The notes: generated from the letters alone by a model not told the origin. Shown: positions 45,336 to 58,695, numbered from the stretch's first letter. The stretch: DNA of 64,000 bases from Craterostigma plantagineum (GCA_027422505.1 JAPQWV010000018.1:14402001-14466000); one strand, 5' to 3'. Translations and numbers: made by a program.

Positions 45336-46738
45336 ATGGCTTCTTCGAGATTTGATGTTTTTGCAGAGATCTCATTCTAGGCCACCACTCTTCGATGGAA
45401 CAAACTACGCCATATGAAAAAATCGTATGAAAGAATTCATGCTTTCTACCGACTGACCTGTGGGATATCATCACGACTGGACCTTGCAATCCCAAAAGGT
45501 GGATGGAAGTCCAAAGAAAGGTTCTGACTACGATGCAACAGACAAGCGTGGAATCACCTTGAATGCCAAAGCAGAGAACATGATCGCCTGCGCGCTTACA
45601 GGAGAAGAATACAATCGGGTGAGTTCATGCGAATCTGCCAAAGATATGTGGGACATGCTTCAAGTCACACATGAGGGAACCACTCGAGTTGTACAAGAAA
45701 GAATAGCCCTCTTAACTCACCAATACGAGCTATTCAAAATGGAGGACAACGAGACCATAAGCCACATGTAAACGAGATTCATGAACATCACCAATCAAAT
45801 GTTCTCGTTGGGAAAGAAAATACCGGACGGTGAGAAGGTACGAAAAATATTGAGATCTCTTCCAAGAGAATGGAATCTCAAAGTAACTGTCATCTACGAA
45901 GCGAAGGACTTGGACGAACTTTTCGTGTCAGAACTGATCGGATCTCTGACCACCTACGAGATGACTCGGATCTCCATCAAAGAGAAACAACCAGTCCAAA
46001 AACAACCAAATATTGCCTTCAATACTGAACAAGAGAACGATTTCTGAGGGCGATGAAGAAACTGAGGAAGACATACTGGAGCAGATCGTCATGCTTACCA
46101 GGAAATTTGAAAAGTCTCGGCTGAGAAGAAAGTTCAAGAAAACCTCCAAGTTCCAACCTAAGAACAAGGGAATGTCGTCATCTGGGAACAGTGTGCGGAA
46201 ATGCTTCAAGTGCAACAAGCCAGGCCACTTCGCCTCAAACTGCCCGATGGAAAATGGTGACAAAAAGATAAAGAAGCAAAAAGCCATGATCACTAACTGG
46301 GAAGAGGCCGGAAGCGAAGACGATGAAGATCTCGCCTATATGGCCGATGATGATGATCAGGTATCTTCTTCATCCACTATTAAGAAAATACTTTTTCTAA
46401 ATGAATTATATGCTAGGCAAGATGAATCTCATGATAACGCTTCCTCAGTCCCTGAAGTAGATGAAAAGGAGGAGATGTTTGAAATAATTCAAAACGCAGA
46501 AAGAAGGATTAAGTCACTCAACTCACAAGTAAATAGTCTAGTTAGGCAACGAGATGACGTAGCTAGAGAAAAGCACCAAACAGATCTAGAAAATGAACGC
46601 TTGAGAGCCGAGCTAGAAACCCTTAAGGAAGAAAAAGCCTTGTGTAATTGTGAAGAGCTTATGAAGCAAAATAATGATATATCTAGAGACATGTCTGTTC
46701 TTAAGGAATTCCTAGAAAAAAAAAGCACGTACTGTTGA
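45336..46738 (+). pseudogene. Copia gag remnant with CCHC zinc knuckle
   Basis: Gag packages element RNA into virus-like particles. The frame starts MASSRFDVF at 45336. After early frame breaks it shows a capsid-like region (AKDMWDMLQVTHEGTTRVVQ) and LRSLPREWNLKVTVIYEAKD, then a charged linker and the nucleocapsid knuckle CFKCNKPGHFASNC (CX2CX4HX4C) near 46204-46245, then a long coiled-coil-like tail. It is broken by a stop at 45769 where a Tyr or similar stood and by a frameshift near 46040. A second, altered knuckle (CFSCGRHGNYANHC, with the His replaced) follows at about 46864. Confidence 0.88.
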
Positions 46739-47089
46739 TAGGCTTCTTGAAGGAAAACAAAACCTTGATATGTTACTTAGTATTCCTAGAAATGTTGGGA
46801 AATCAGGGATCGGATACATGAACATGCTGCACCTCCACAAAATATTAGGAAGCCTAAATGTTTTTCATGCGGCCGTCACGGTAATTATGCTAACCACTGT
46901 TTTTTGAGAGAGCTGATAAATCTAGATATGACAGGAGGCCAAAGAAGGTTCCTGAAGTCTTTAACATTGGCCTACCTGTGTTTATGAGATCACAGTCTGT
47001 GACACATGACATATCACGTGTTAACAGGAGTTACTTTGCTACTAACCTTTTAGGACCCAATCAAAGTTGGGCACCTCAAAAAAAGAACT

Positions 47090-48540
47090 GATTCATACAA
47101 GTACAAAGAAGAAAATCCAGCAAGAAAAACAAGTGGTACCTCGACAGTGGGTGTTCCCACCATATGACAGGTGATATCAGTAAGTTTGCCTCGGTGAAAG
47201 CATATGACGGAGGATATGTCTCCTAGGCCGACAACACAAAAGCTAAAATTATTGGGGTTGGAACTGTCGATAACACTTTACATACTACTATGGATGACGT
47301 ATGGTTAGTTAAGAATCTAGATTCTAGAACATAACATCATCAGCATTAGTCAATTATGTGATAAGGGTCATACGGTAACTTTTGAAAATGATAAGTGTGT
47401 TGTTAAAAATGATGAGAAAGTGTTATTTAGTGCATCTAGGGGTAGAAATCTACTTTATTACTCTTGATGATATCACTGACCAGAATGTCAAGTGCTTAGC
47501 AGTTACACAGGATAACACATGGTTATGGCACAGACGCTTAGGACATGCTAACATGGAACTACTGTCTCACATTACAAGCAATGCACTGGTAAGAGGTGTT
47601 CCTAACATAAAGTTCATTAAGGACAAAACGTGCAAGGCATGCCAAATGGGTAAGCAGATCGAGACATCGTTAAAGGTAAAGAATGTGATATCCACATCCG
47701 GACCACTGGAACTACTTCATCTCGACCTTTTTGGTCTTGTTCAGACGATGTCTCTGAGAGGTAAAAGATATGCCTTTGTCATTGTTGATGATTATTCCCC
47801 GTATACATTGGTGATATTCCTTGCACATAAGAATGAGGCATTAGATAACTTTGTATCGCTAGTAAAGAGACTTGAAAATGAAAAATCTATGTAGGAAACG
47901 TTGTGATAACGAATTAGAATTTGATAGTAAGTCATTTGCATCTTTTTGTGATCAAATGGATATAGTCATAACTTCTCTGTCCCTACAACTCCCCAACAGA
48001 ATGGCGTAGTTGATCGTAAAAACAGGGTGTTACGGGAAATGGCTAGATCTATGCTACATGAGTATGATATTCCTAAACAGTCTTGGGCGGAAGCTGTTAG
48101 TATAGCTTGTTATGTGTCTAATCGTATTTTCCTTAGGCCGATATTAAAGAAAGCTTCTTATGAAATCTGGCATGGTTGAACTCCAAATATAGGCTATTTT
48201 GGTGTGTTTGGATGTAAATGTTTTATCTTGAACGATAGAGATAAGAGAGGAAAATTCGACTCTAAGGTAGATGAAGGGATATTCCTTGGTTACAGTCTTC
48301 ATTCCAAAGGCATATCGTGTTTATAATAAGAGGAAACAGACTGTCCAGGAATCTATACATGTTACTTTCGATGAGATACGTAAAGCAGATGCTACTTATG
48401 AGGAAGATATAGATTTTCCGTGTGCAGAATTGCAGGAAACTAAAGAGAGTGGGGAATATATTCCAATATTGAGACACTGGAACCAGAAGCTGATGAGCAG
48501 CAATGCAGAAAATGGAAACATGCTTCTAGTCATCCAACAG
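47090..48540 (+). pseudogene. Copia protease-integrase remnant
   Basis: The protease signature WYLDSGCSHHMTG lies at about 47132-47172. The integrase zinc finger reads WHRRLGHAN...CKACQMGK (47520-47655), followed by the catalytic Asp blocks LLHLDLFG and VIVDDYS. The third catalytic block reads QNGVVDRKNR at about 47995, with Asp where Copia integrases have Glu. Several stops and frameshifts separate the blocks, for example at 47226 and 47892. The pieces continue with SYEIWHG and GYFGVFGCKCFI up to 48240. The integrase cannot be made as one protein. Confidence 0.88.
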
Positions 48541-48639
48541 ATCAAGTAATAGGAAATATCACATCTGGAATAAAAACTCGAGCAACTACACGAAATCAGG
48601 ATACGGAGGAATCCCATGATGTACTGCTTTCAATGATGG

Positions 48640-50207
48640 AACCAAAGACGGTCCATGAAGCTCTAGACGATATATCTTCATGAAGCTCTAGACGATATAT
48701 CTTGGGTCTCTGCCATGGAGAATGAGTTATCTCAGTTCGAAAAGAGCCAAGTGTGGACATTGGTAGAGAGGCCAAACGAACAATCCATCATAGGAACCAA
48801 ATGAGTCTTCCACACAAACTCGACAGACACGGTAATGTCACAAGAAACAAAGCGAGATTAGTTGCAAAAGGTTATTCCCAGGAGGAAGGTATTGATTTCG
48901 ATGAAACTTTTGCTCCGCTAGCTAGATTAGAGTCTATCCGTATCTTACTTGCATATGCATGCTTTAAACGATTTAAACTTTTTCAAATAGACGTAAAAAG
49001 TGCATTTTTAAATTGTTTTATAAATGAGGAGGTCTATGTAGAACAACCACCGGGTTTCGCTAGGGAAGTTTTCCAAATCATGTTTTTAAGTAGAGTAAAG
49101 CATTATATGGTTTAAAGTAGGCTCCTAGGGCATGGTATGAAAGGCTAAGTAAGTTTCTAATTGACTTAGGATTTTTTTACTGGAACTATTGATAACACAC
49201 TATTTATTAAATATGAAGGTGATCACATATACTGGTCCAAATCTACGTTGATGATATCATATTTGGAAGTACAAATATCATTCTTTGCGAGGAATTCTCT
49301 AAGTCTATGCAGAAGGAATTTGAGATGAGCTTGATGGGTGAGCTGAACTACTTTCTCGGGTTGCAAATAAAGCAACTTGAGAATGGAACCTTTGTATCCC
49401 AGATGAAGTACAGCAATGAATTACTGACTAAATTCGGGATGAGCGATTCCAAAGCAATTTCCAGTCCTATGCATCAGACCATCAAAATAGACTGTGATGA
49501 ATCAGGTACACCAGTTGATCAAACAGAATATCGAGGTATGATCGGAAACCTTCTTTGCTTAACTACAAGGCTGCCTGATATCATGTTTGTCGTTGGTATG
49601 TGTTCGAGATATCAGTCTGTCCCTAGGGAATCCCACTTGACAGCAGTTAAGCATATACTTAGATATATCAGGGGTACTGTCAATTTTGGTCTGTGGTACT
49701 CTCATACGGATGAATTCCCATTAATGGGATATTATGATGCCGACTATGCCGGCTGTAGGGAAGATAGGAAAAGTACTAGTGGAACTTGCCAATTACTTGG
49801 AAATTCCCTAGTAACTTGGTCTAATAGAAAGCAAAATGCTATCGCCCTCTCCACAGCCGAAGCTGAATATATGGACTTAGGAAATTGTTGTCAACAAGTT
49901 CTTTGGAATGAAACAAATCCATAGTGATTTTGAGTTAGGTTATGACAAAATTCCTATTCTGTGTGATAGCACTAATGCCATTAGTATTATCAAGAATCTC
50001 GTTCATCATTCTCGTACTAACCACATAGAGGTTAAACATCATTTTATACGAGGCCATGTTCAGAAGGGGAATATCAGTGTGGAATTCGTAGGAACAAATT
50101 ATCAGCTTGATGATATCTTCACGAAGCCCCTAATTGACGCAAGATTCTGCGACATCCGTGATCGATTAGGAGTCATCGAGCTAAATAAGGTTAGTAAATC
50201 TGCCTAA
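48640..50207 (+). pseudogene. Copia reverse transcriptase-RNase H remnant
   Basis: Blocks in order are [35 protein letters not shown] and [11 protein letters not shown] (48850-49065), then the polymerase motif YVDDIIFGS (about 49240), LMGELNYFLGLQI, and the RNase H blocks GYYDADYAGCREDRKSTSG, ALSTAEAEYM and TKPLIDARF up to 50207. Breaks include TGA for Trp near 48802, an extra two bases just before YVDD (near 49226) and a frameshift near 49905. All catalytic Asp pairs are readable, but no single open frame remains. Confidence 0.9.
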
Positions 50208-50942
50208 TTCTGCCATTTACTCTAGGATATGTTATCTTAGGTAGAAATCTGTAGATATTCATTCAGCCCTAGAATATTTCTCGGATTTTATAAACCTTAT
50301 CCTTAAGTGTGATCTTATTTTAGGAAATGATTCGGAGTTATCCAATTCTAAGATCTTTCTTAGCCGTCTATATTATTTCGAAATTTCAAATCTCCAAATC
50401 ATTCCTTAGAACTGCGATTAGTTATTTTACGAAATTCGGATATCCAAAATATCTCCATTCAGCCTTTGATAATAGTTTCCTTATTTAAAATGAGATCACA
50501 TCAGATCAGTCCGTAATCTATGACCGGCGGTTCACTTTGTTCGGAAATCAAATCTTCTTAATTCTATTTAAGCCGAGTTTATCCTATCTCATTTTTGGAA
50601 AACTATACCTCTTGAATAATTGCCCATTTTTAAATGAGATCACTCGATATTCTTCCTTCCTTACCTCAGAATTCGAACTTCATTCTTGAAAATATCTAAG
50701 TATTACTCCACCTTTTAAGAGTTCTGATAAGATCAAAGGGAGCTGAACAAATCTGCGATATCTGCCAGATCTAATAGTGATTCCACCATTGAGAACGTTT
50801 TCTGTTAACTTATTCCTTCATTCATTCTCATTCTTCTTAGTTATTTTGCGCTAAGTTTTCAGCCTTAAAGCATTAGTATATCCCTTTGATGCCGAAGGGG
50901 GAGAAGTTTGAGTAATTAAGGACATAGGGGGTCTAAGAACTG
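50208..50942 (+). other. 3' non-coding region of the Copia element, left part
   Basis: No coding frame is seen between RNase H and the nested LTR element. It contains a purine block GGGGGAGAAG at 50897. The region resumes after 56936. Confidence 0.6.
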
Positions 50943-53240
50943 TGTGGCGACCCTCATTTTCTAATGTTAGTGGCGGATTTCCGCAACGTAAGCCGCGGAA
51001 GGCCCGTCTAATTAAAACTTTTTCCAAAATAATATACATTACTATAAAAGTCTGTCTACATCGTCATCTCTGTACACGGGCCAAGGCCCCAAAATGACAG
51101 AAGAACAAAAGTCCTAGTGTCGCTCCACAGGTCTTCATCCATGTACCGTCCCGCCCTCAAAAGTTCGTGGAGCACCGCCACCAGCCGCCTCAGTCTTGAC
51201 CCGCGTCGGCGTCAGACTCAGTACCTACAACACGTAAACACTGAGCGATTTGCCCAGTAGGTGAATAAAAATGCATGTATGCACGTGAACGCTCATTCCC
51301 GATCCCAATATCTTACATGCAATGTTCACTCTTTCTTTTTCCCATAATCCTATTTCCAATCACAAAACACAGGGCCCTAGGTCAGACTCGACACCTCGCG
51401 CGCCTATAACATAACGGAAGCTTACACTAGTAGAGTTTTGACGTTCACGCAACTGCCCTACTAGGTCGCTCTTCCGTAAGCGGTAGCCGACAGCGTTTTG
51501 ACGTTCACGCAACTGCCCTGTCAGGTCGCTCCTTCCGCTAAAAATACAATCACGACGGTTTTGCACCTCGGGACGTTCACGCCCGAGTAGACAGATCGAT
51601 CACGCCTGTCTGCCGTCAGGTGTCATATGAGTACCAACCTCGACTCCTCAACGAGTCAACCAATCGCAATAAACTCGAACTACCCCGCTCAGCGGTACGT
51701 CAAATCACCACCGTCTCAGTACGGTGTAAGTGTCTTTGTCCCCTGTGATATGATATGCATATGCTATGCATATAAACGTTATAATACATGAAACGTGTGT
51801 AAAACACATAAATCACGTAAATCATCGAAGCACATAAAAGCACGTAATTCAAATAAGTGTTTACGCATTGTAGATGAATAATTCACCTACCTGTCCTCCC
51901 GATATAGTCAAATACGAACTCTGGTGGAATCTCTAAAGATCGGCCCTCTGGACATAATAATCTTATTAGCATATGCGCTAATTCTCGAACTATACTGGTA
52001 TAACATAATTATATTTAAATACTAGACTCGGCAGTCAACGATCAATCCGTTAAACTAATTCGCTGGCCAACGCTTGACTTTGAAATACCCTAAATCACCC
52101 GAACGATACAAGGAATTAAATTATATTAAAATATTTGGAGGTCCAGAAGTCACCCGATTTTAAAGCTCGGTGATTCTCCCAATCGATCGGATGTGAATAT
52201 GTAGCATTCTAACCCTAAATAGCCCGATTGTCACTAATGGTATTTATTGAGAATAAAGCTCGGCGATTTCCACTATAGGCCGAATGACAAATCGCCCGAT
52301 TTGTGGTCAAAGATATAGTCAATACCCGGTTCCTAACTTAAATTCGCCCGAAGTTAAAAATGTTTAAACTACCTAAATCGCCCGATTTTAATAGGGTTTG
52401 ACTTAACTAAATCGCCCGATTTCATTCAAAATAATCATTCTTTCAAAAACCCTAAAACCAGTACCATCAAGATCATTTTCAAAAAATCATTTCTAACCAA
52501 GAAATTAATATGCTAGACGAACCATTTAAATTCTTATGATCATTACTATACTTGTACAGTTAGGGTTCTCTACCCGTAATAATTTCGAACCATCATGAAT
52601 TATTCCCATGCTAAAATCACCAAAGTTCATTTGTCATCATATAAACTCATCGCACAAACATTCGTGAGTATTGCTAAAGTTCTAAATCTGAATTGTTCGA
52701 AGTACCATAACCCATCGCAAAACCCTCGATGAATAAACATGCAAAGGTATATAACAACGACATCTCATTAAGCATACCAAACATAAAATATTTACTTCGA
52801 ATAATCAGATTATTGAACTTACCTAAGATCCTAGACTTTTTGTTGTTACGTCTCTCTCTTGGGTTTTCTTTGCTTAGTAGTTTTCCTCTTTTTCTATCGT
52901 TTATGGAATAAACCTTTTATCAACTATTATTAGATAAGTACTACTTATCGGAAACACAAATGATGGGACTTAGTGATGATCTTATTTTCCCTATGGCCCA
53001 AGTAATTTCTTGACAACGTCAACCCTTGGGCCTAAGTTCGAAACTAAGTTTAGCCCATTCAATTAATTCCTATATCATTATTTGAATAATTACTGTTTAA
53101 CTAGATTAAATAAATTTTTGGAAGTTGTTAAAATGGGTGTTTTATCGTTCGAACTAATATCGTTTTACCGAAAGTCTTAATTCATGAAACACGAAGTTTC
53201 TTACATCAAAATTCCCGTATAAAATTTGCGGGTATTACAT
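50943..53240 (-). repeat. 3' LTR of the young non-coding element
   Basis: It starts (plus strand) TGTGGCGACCCTCATTTTC and ends GCGGGTATTACA. It has AAATCGCCCGA words recurring at 52150-52430. Confidence 0.93.
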
Positions 53241-54631
53241 TCTCCCCCCCAACAGAATTTTGTCCCCGAAATTCGCCGACGCGAATAACTCGGGTAACGA
53301 TTCCTCCTATTCCCTGGTTTATATGTACTCTATTAATGCCATATTCAACTAAATTTAGGCAATACATTTAAATGTGTGGCCCAACTTTCTAAGATCAACA
53401 ATTTCTATGTCTACACTCGCCCACATATTTTTATTTTCTATGCATACTTATTCTTATCCCTACGCTTCCGCTGCACACTCTAAGCTTACTTGAATAAAAT
53501 GCAGTATCATACGTACATAGTTATTTTACATAAAATATTCCAGCTCTACCCTGAAATTCGCCTATTTTCCCGAAATCAAATCTTACCCGAAAAAAATAAG
53601 AAACCGAAAGTCGAGCTACCCGAAAGACCCTATATATTTTATATTTCTTGATCTAAAAATTAAGTCACATTCAACGCCAGAATTTTTAACTTACCCATCA
53701 CATATCATTACCTTAAAAAATAGAGGTTGAAAATTGACCTACACACCGGAAAATTAAATCTTGGTCATACCCAAAATGTACTAAACTATCCCAAAAAATG
53801 GGTCAAACCCGAAAACCCTACTTACTTTGCTATCGGAATATTTTATTCAACCCATCTGAAAGTTTAGTCAAAATTAACACTTTATAACAAGTTGAAGCAC
53901 AACGAATTTAGCCTAAAATTTCATAAGGCTCGCATATCTATATTCTACCCGAAATTACTTGGATAAAAAATGAAATTGGAGTGCCCAAACACATCAAGTT
54001 ACCCAAATTTTTCTTCAATCATGCAAAGTTATTTATGTGCTGAAAATATTTGAAATAGCCAACACACTAGATTCAACTGCTCGACCTTCTATCACTTATT
54101 ACTCGAAACTGTCTAGTGAACAGCCGAGAATTTCAACCCTAAAGTTCATCTATCCAAAATTTGTCTTTTCTGTCAGAGATTAATTAGCATGTCCGAAAAT
54201 TGAACCAAGTCACAGAGAAATTTTCCAAGCTGCTTGAAATTTTGAATCAATTTATGCCAATTATCTAATCGGAAATCAAGTTATTCCTACACATTTCCTC
54301 TACTTGCATGTACAAACATGAATAGAACACATTACGACGTAGTAAAGGCAAGAAGTAGGGTTTCGAACACAAACATATGATACTTAAAAAGCTCACGTAA
54401 GTTTGCATAGAATTACAAGAATACCTTAGCACCTATATAAAATTCAGAAATAAAACTTTCCAGCCATAACTCATGCTCGAAATTTCCATATAAATCACAG
54501 TCACATAGAAGCATAATAAAAATAATCACTTAATCAAGTATTGATCTTACAGGCTAAGCTGGTTCTCCAGGCTTTTGAGCGGCAGTACATGGACAGTCTT
54601 CAGAATCTAAAGCCTAAGCTCTGATACCACC
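53241..54631 (-). other. Interior of the young non-coding LTR element
   Basis: A 1.39-kb AT-rich stretch with recurring ACCCGAAA words, no coding frame, a C-rich complement of the polypurine tract at 53242-53250 and the complement of the primer site at 54620-54631. Confidence 0.85.
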
Positions 54632-56931
54632 TGTGGCGACCCTCGTTTTCTAATGTTAGTGGCGGATTTCCGCAACGTAAGCCGCGGAAGGCCCGTCTAA
54701 TTAAAACTTTTTCCTAAATAATATACATTACTATAAAAGTCTGTCTACATAGTCATCTCTGTACACGGGCCAAGGCCCCAAGATGACAGAAGAACAAAAG
54801 TCCTAGTGTCGCTCCACAGGTCTTCATCCATGTACCGCCCCGCCCTCAAAAGTCCGTGGAGCACCGCCACCAGCCACCTCAGTCTTGACGCGCGTCGGCG
54901 TCAGACAGTACCTACAACACGTAAACACTGAGCGATTTGCCCAGTAGGTGAATAAAAATGCATGTATGCACGTGAACGTTCATTCCCGATCCCAATATCT
55001 TACATGCAATGTTCACTCTTTCTTTTTCCCATAATCCTATTTCCAATCACAACACAGGGCCCTAGGTCAGACTCGACACCTCGCGCGCCTATAACATAAC
55101 GGAAGCTTACACTAGTAGCGTTTTGACGTTCATGCAACTACCCTACTAGGTCGCTCTTCCGTAAGCGGTAACCTACGCCGACAGCGTTTTGACGTTCACA
55201 CAACTGCCCTGTCAGGTCGCTACTTCCGCTAAAAATACAATTACGACGGTTTTGCACCTCGGGACGTTCATGCCCGAGTAGACAGATCGATCACGCCTGT
55301 CTGCCGTCAGGTGTCATATGAGTACCAACCTCGACTCCTCAACGAGTCAACCAATCGCAATAAACTCGAAATACCCCGCTCAGCGGTACGTCAAATCACC
55401 ACCGTCTCAGTACGGTGTAAGTGTCTTTGTCCCCTGTGATATGATATGCATATGCTATGCATATAAACGTGATAATACATGAAACGTGTGTAAAACACAT
55501 AAATCACGTAAATCATCGAAGCACATAAAAGCACGTAATTCAAATAAGTGTTTACGCATTGTAGATGAATAATTCACCTACCTGTCCTCCCGATATAGTC
55601 AAATACGAACTCTGGTGGAATCTCTAAAGATCGGCCCTCTGGACATAATAATCTTATTAGCATATGCGCTAATTCTCGAACTATACTGGTATAACATAAT
55701 TATATTTAAATACTAGACTCGGCAGTCAACGATCAATCCGTTAAACTAATTCGCTGGCCAACGCTTGACTTTGAAATACCCTAAATCACCCGAACGATAC
55801 AAGGAATTAAATTATATTAAAATATTTGGAGGTCCAGAAGTCACCCGATTTTAAAGCTCGGTGATTCTCCCAATCGATCGGATGTGAATATGTAGCATTC
55901 TAACCCTAAATAGCCCGATTGTCACTAATGGTATTTATTGAGAATAAAGCTCGGCGATTTCCACTATAGCCGAATGACAAATCGCCCTATTTGTGGTCAA
56001 GATCGAGTCAATACCCGGTTCCTAACTTAAATTCGCCCGAAGTTAAAAATGTTTAAACTACCTAAATCGCCCGATTTTAATAGGGTTTGACTTAACTAAA
56101 TCGCCCGATTTCACTCAAAATAATCATTCTTTCAAAAACCCTAAAACCAGTACCATCAAGATCATTTTCAAAAATCATTTCTAACCAAGAAATTAATATG
56201 CTAGACGAACCATTTAAATTCTTATGATCATTACTATACTTCTACAGTTAGGGTTCTCTACCCGTAATAGATTTCGAACCATCATGAATTATTCCCATGC
56301 TAAAATCACCAAAGTTCATTTGTCATCATATAAACTCATCACACAAACATTCGTGAGTATTGCTAAAGTTCTAAATCTGAATTGTTCCAAGCACCATAAC
56401 CCATCGCAAAACCCTCGATGAATAAACATGCAAAGGTATATAACAACGACATCTCATTAAGCATACCAAACATAAAATAATTACTTCGAATAATCAGATT
56501 ATTGAACTTACCTAAGCTCCTAGACTTTTTGTTGTTACGTTTCTCTCTTGGGTTTTCTTTGCTTGGTAGTTTTCCTCTTTTTCTATCGTTTATGGAATAA
56601 ACCTTTTATCAACTATTATTGGATAAGTACTACTTATCGGAAACACAAATGATGGGACTTAGTGATGATCTTATTTTCCCTATGGCCCAAGTAATTTCTT
56701 CACAACGTGAACCCTTGGGCCTAAGCTCGAAACTAAGTTTAGCCCATTTAACTAATTCCTTTATCATTATTTGAATAATTATCGTTTAACTAGATTAAAT
56801 AAATTTTTGGAAGTTGTTAAAATGGGTGTTTTATCGTTCCAAGAACTAATATCGTTTTACCAAAAGTCTTAATTCATGAAACACGAAGTTTCTTACATCA
56901 AAAATCCCGTATAAAATTTACGGGTATTACA
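54632..56931 (-). repeat. 5' LTR of the young non-coding element
   Basis: Nearly identical to 50943-53240, with a few substitutions and small indels (for example CAGACTCAGTACC against CAGACAGTACC). Adjacent to the primer site, so it is the 5' LTR on the minus strand. Confidence 0.93.
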
Positions 56932-56936
56932 AACTG

Positions 56937-58000
56937 TCTCAAATATTCGTAATGATGTGCGTGTGTTATTCCTTTTATGCGCCTATGATATTCCTTTTAT
57001 GCGCCAATACCTTGATGATATTGTGTGTTGACTGAATTAAGGACATAGGGGGTCTAAGACTGTCGCAGATATTCGTAATGATGTGCGTGTGTTATTCCTT
57101 TTATGCGCCTATGGTATTCCTTTTATGCGCCAATACCTTGATGATATTGTGTGCTAACTGAGTTTGCATGAAATTTTTTATGCGCCTATGATATATCTTA
57201 GTGCTTATGTGTGCTGACTGAATTTGCATGAAAATATCTGCACATATGCAAGGGAAGCATAAATTTGTATTCTGATTTTTGCCTATATGATATCTATATA
57301 TGCTATAAGTGGAACTTTGAATTATGCTCTAGACAGTTGGAATAACCTCATTTACATAGGGGAAGCAAATTAATGTAGCTTGGTAAAATTTCTGAACTTC
57401 ACTTGATGCTTGAACGCTTTACATGGAATATCAGCATAAATGATATGGAATATGTGCAATCACGATGGAATAGCTGCAGTTTTGATATATCTGTGACGCT
57501 CGTATGCGATGCTTGATATTTTGCTCTTCTGTTAGGATATATCTGTGATGCGTGACCTTATGCTCTGTTACAGTGATGCTCTGATACTTATCTGCCCTAA
57601 TTAACGTTTGTGAGATTTCTTGATAAGTGATAAGTGTCTGCTGCGATAATTATCTGCTGCTTTTAAGAATCATGTTTGGAAAATGCGCACTTAGGCAGGG
57701 GGAGCACACTTACGGGTAACTTAAAATTTTGCATCCACGATATATCGTTAAGTATGACATGAGATATCGGCACTTAGACAGGGGGAGCACATTCACTCAT
57801 GATATATCTTTGCATGTCATATAGATAACTGCACTTAGGAAGGGGGAGCAAATATGTAACATATGTGATTAGGAAATATCATATGTTCTGCTTTGTGATT
57901 ATGGAACACTTAGACATATGCGCTAGGACTTGCGTAATCAAATATGCTTGCATGCTTCTGTGATGCATCAATTACATGTCATCATCAAAAAGGGGAAGAA
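56937..58000 (+). other. 3' non-coding region of the Copia element, right part, with a tandem duplication
   Basis: The block 50914-50942 plus 56937-57032 recurs at about 57036-57160 (GACATAGGGGGTCTAAG, then CGTAATGATGTGCGTGTG and TTATGCGCCAATACC), so a ~125-bp tandem duplication existed before the nested element landed in its first copy. GGGGGAGCA words recur at 57699, 57780 and 57843. No gene is seen. Confidence 0.75.
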
Positions 58001-58310
58001 TGTTGACCTTTTTGGTCCATGAGCGTTAGAGAGTTTTGATGAACTATGTAATTGTTGCATCAATTCGATTTGTGATCAATATAACGTCTAAGTTCATGAT
58101 AATATCCAACCATGCAATATATATGAGCTATAATTGATTAAATTGTTGAATATTTGATTCGCATATGATTTTGTGATTTGTTGATGAGACTATGTGATCG
58201 CATGTATATGATAGGATACATCGTTCTGTGCTATATATGGAAATTATGCATGAGATATCCTGCTGAGCTATATATGGAAAATATGTTGTTTATATATGGA
58301 AAATGATACA
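58001..58310 (+). repeat. Truncated 3' LTR of the Copia element
   Basis: It matches the first ~310 bp of the LTR at 43551 and stops at about 58310, where unrelated LTR sequence begins. Confidence 0.88.
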
Positions 58311-58521
58311 CATGACTGAGTTTGTTTAATAGATATTTAACTTCTGTTTTGTGTAGTTGTATTTGTTTAATAGGCTGTACAGATGTATAAACAGCCAATG
58401 TACTCTACTTTTCTAATTAATGAGAATACACCATTTTCTTCTCTCTCGTAGAAACAACCGCAAACACAAAATCCTCCCATCCAAAAGTTCAAAGTGAGCT
58501 AATTGTTCATGGTATCAGAGC
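58311..58521 (+). mobile_element. Fragment of another Copia LTR with primer site
   Basis: A stretch ending ...TAATTGTTCA followed directly by TGGTATCAGAGCATG (58510-58524) looks like the 3' end of an LTR plus primer-binding site. The upstream part has a polyadenylation-like region (TTCTAATTAATGAGAATACA). It is fused to the truncated LTR at 58310 and followed by GST flanking sequence. Confidence 0.65.
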
Positions 58522-58695
58522 ATGAAGGAATATCAGAAATATAATTAAGCCCTTTCTTCACCACATAGTAATAAAACGAAAAAAAATTAACAGATATCAT
58601 TTCTCTCTAATTCCATCCCTCACTAGTTTTTCAATTCAAACACACACCCTGAAATATTCCCGAGTTAAGGGCAAAAAAAACCTCGATAAACAAAC

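Larger units (their letters stand above)
50943..56931 (-). mobile_element. Young non-coding LTR element (LARD-type)
   Basis: Two LTRs of about 2.30 kb in direct repeat (50943-53240 and 54632-56931) enclose only 1.39 kb. AACTG lies on both sides (50938-50942 and 56932-56936). On the minus strand the LTR runs TGTAATACCCG...GGGTCGCCACA, the primer site TGGTATCAGAGC follows the 5' LTR (which is the right one) and a G-rich polypurine tract precedes the 3' LTR. No gag or pol frame exists. The LTRs differ at only scattered positions, so this is the most recent large insertion in the window. Confidence 0.93.
43551..58310 (+). mobile_element. Copia LTR retrotransposon with decayed gag-pol and a nested element
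   Basis: The left LTR (43551-45276), a primer site at 45279, gag, protease, integrase, reverse transcriptase and RNase H in Copia order, a non-coding 3' region, a purine tract AAAAAGGGGAAGAA at 57987-58000 and a truncated right LTR (58001-58310) form one element. The young LTR element at 50943-56931 is nested in it. It lies in the intron of GST copy B. Gag with a long charged tail, two knuckle-like motifs and a long 3' non-coding part recall Sirevirus-type Copia, which is inference. Confidence 0.88.
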
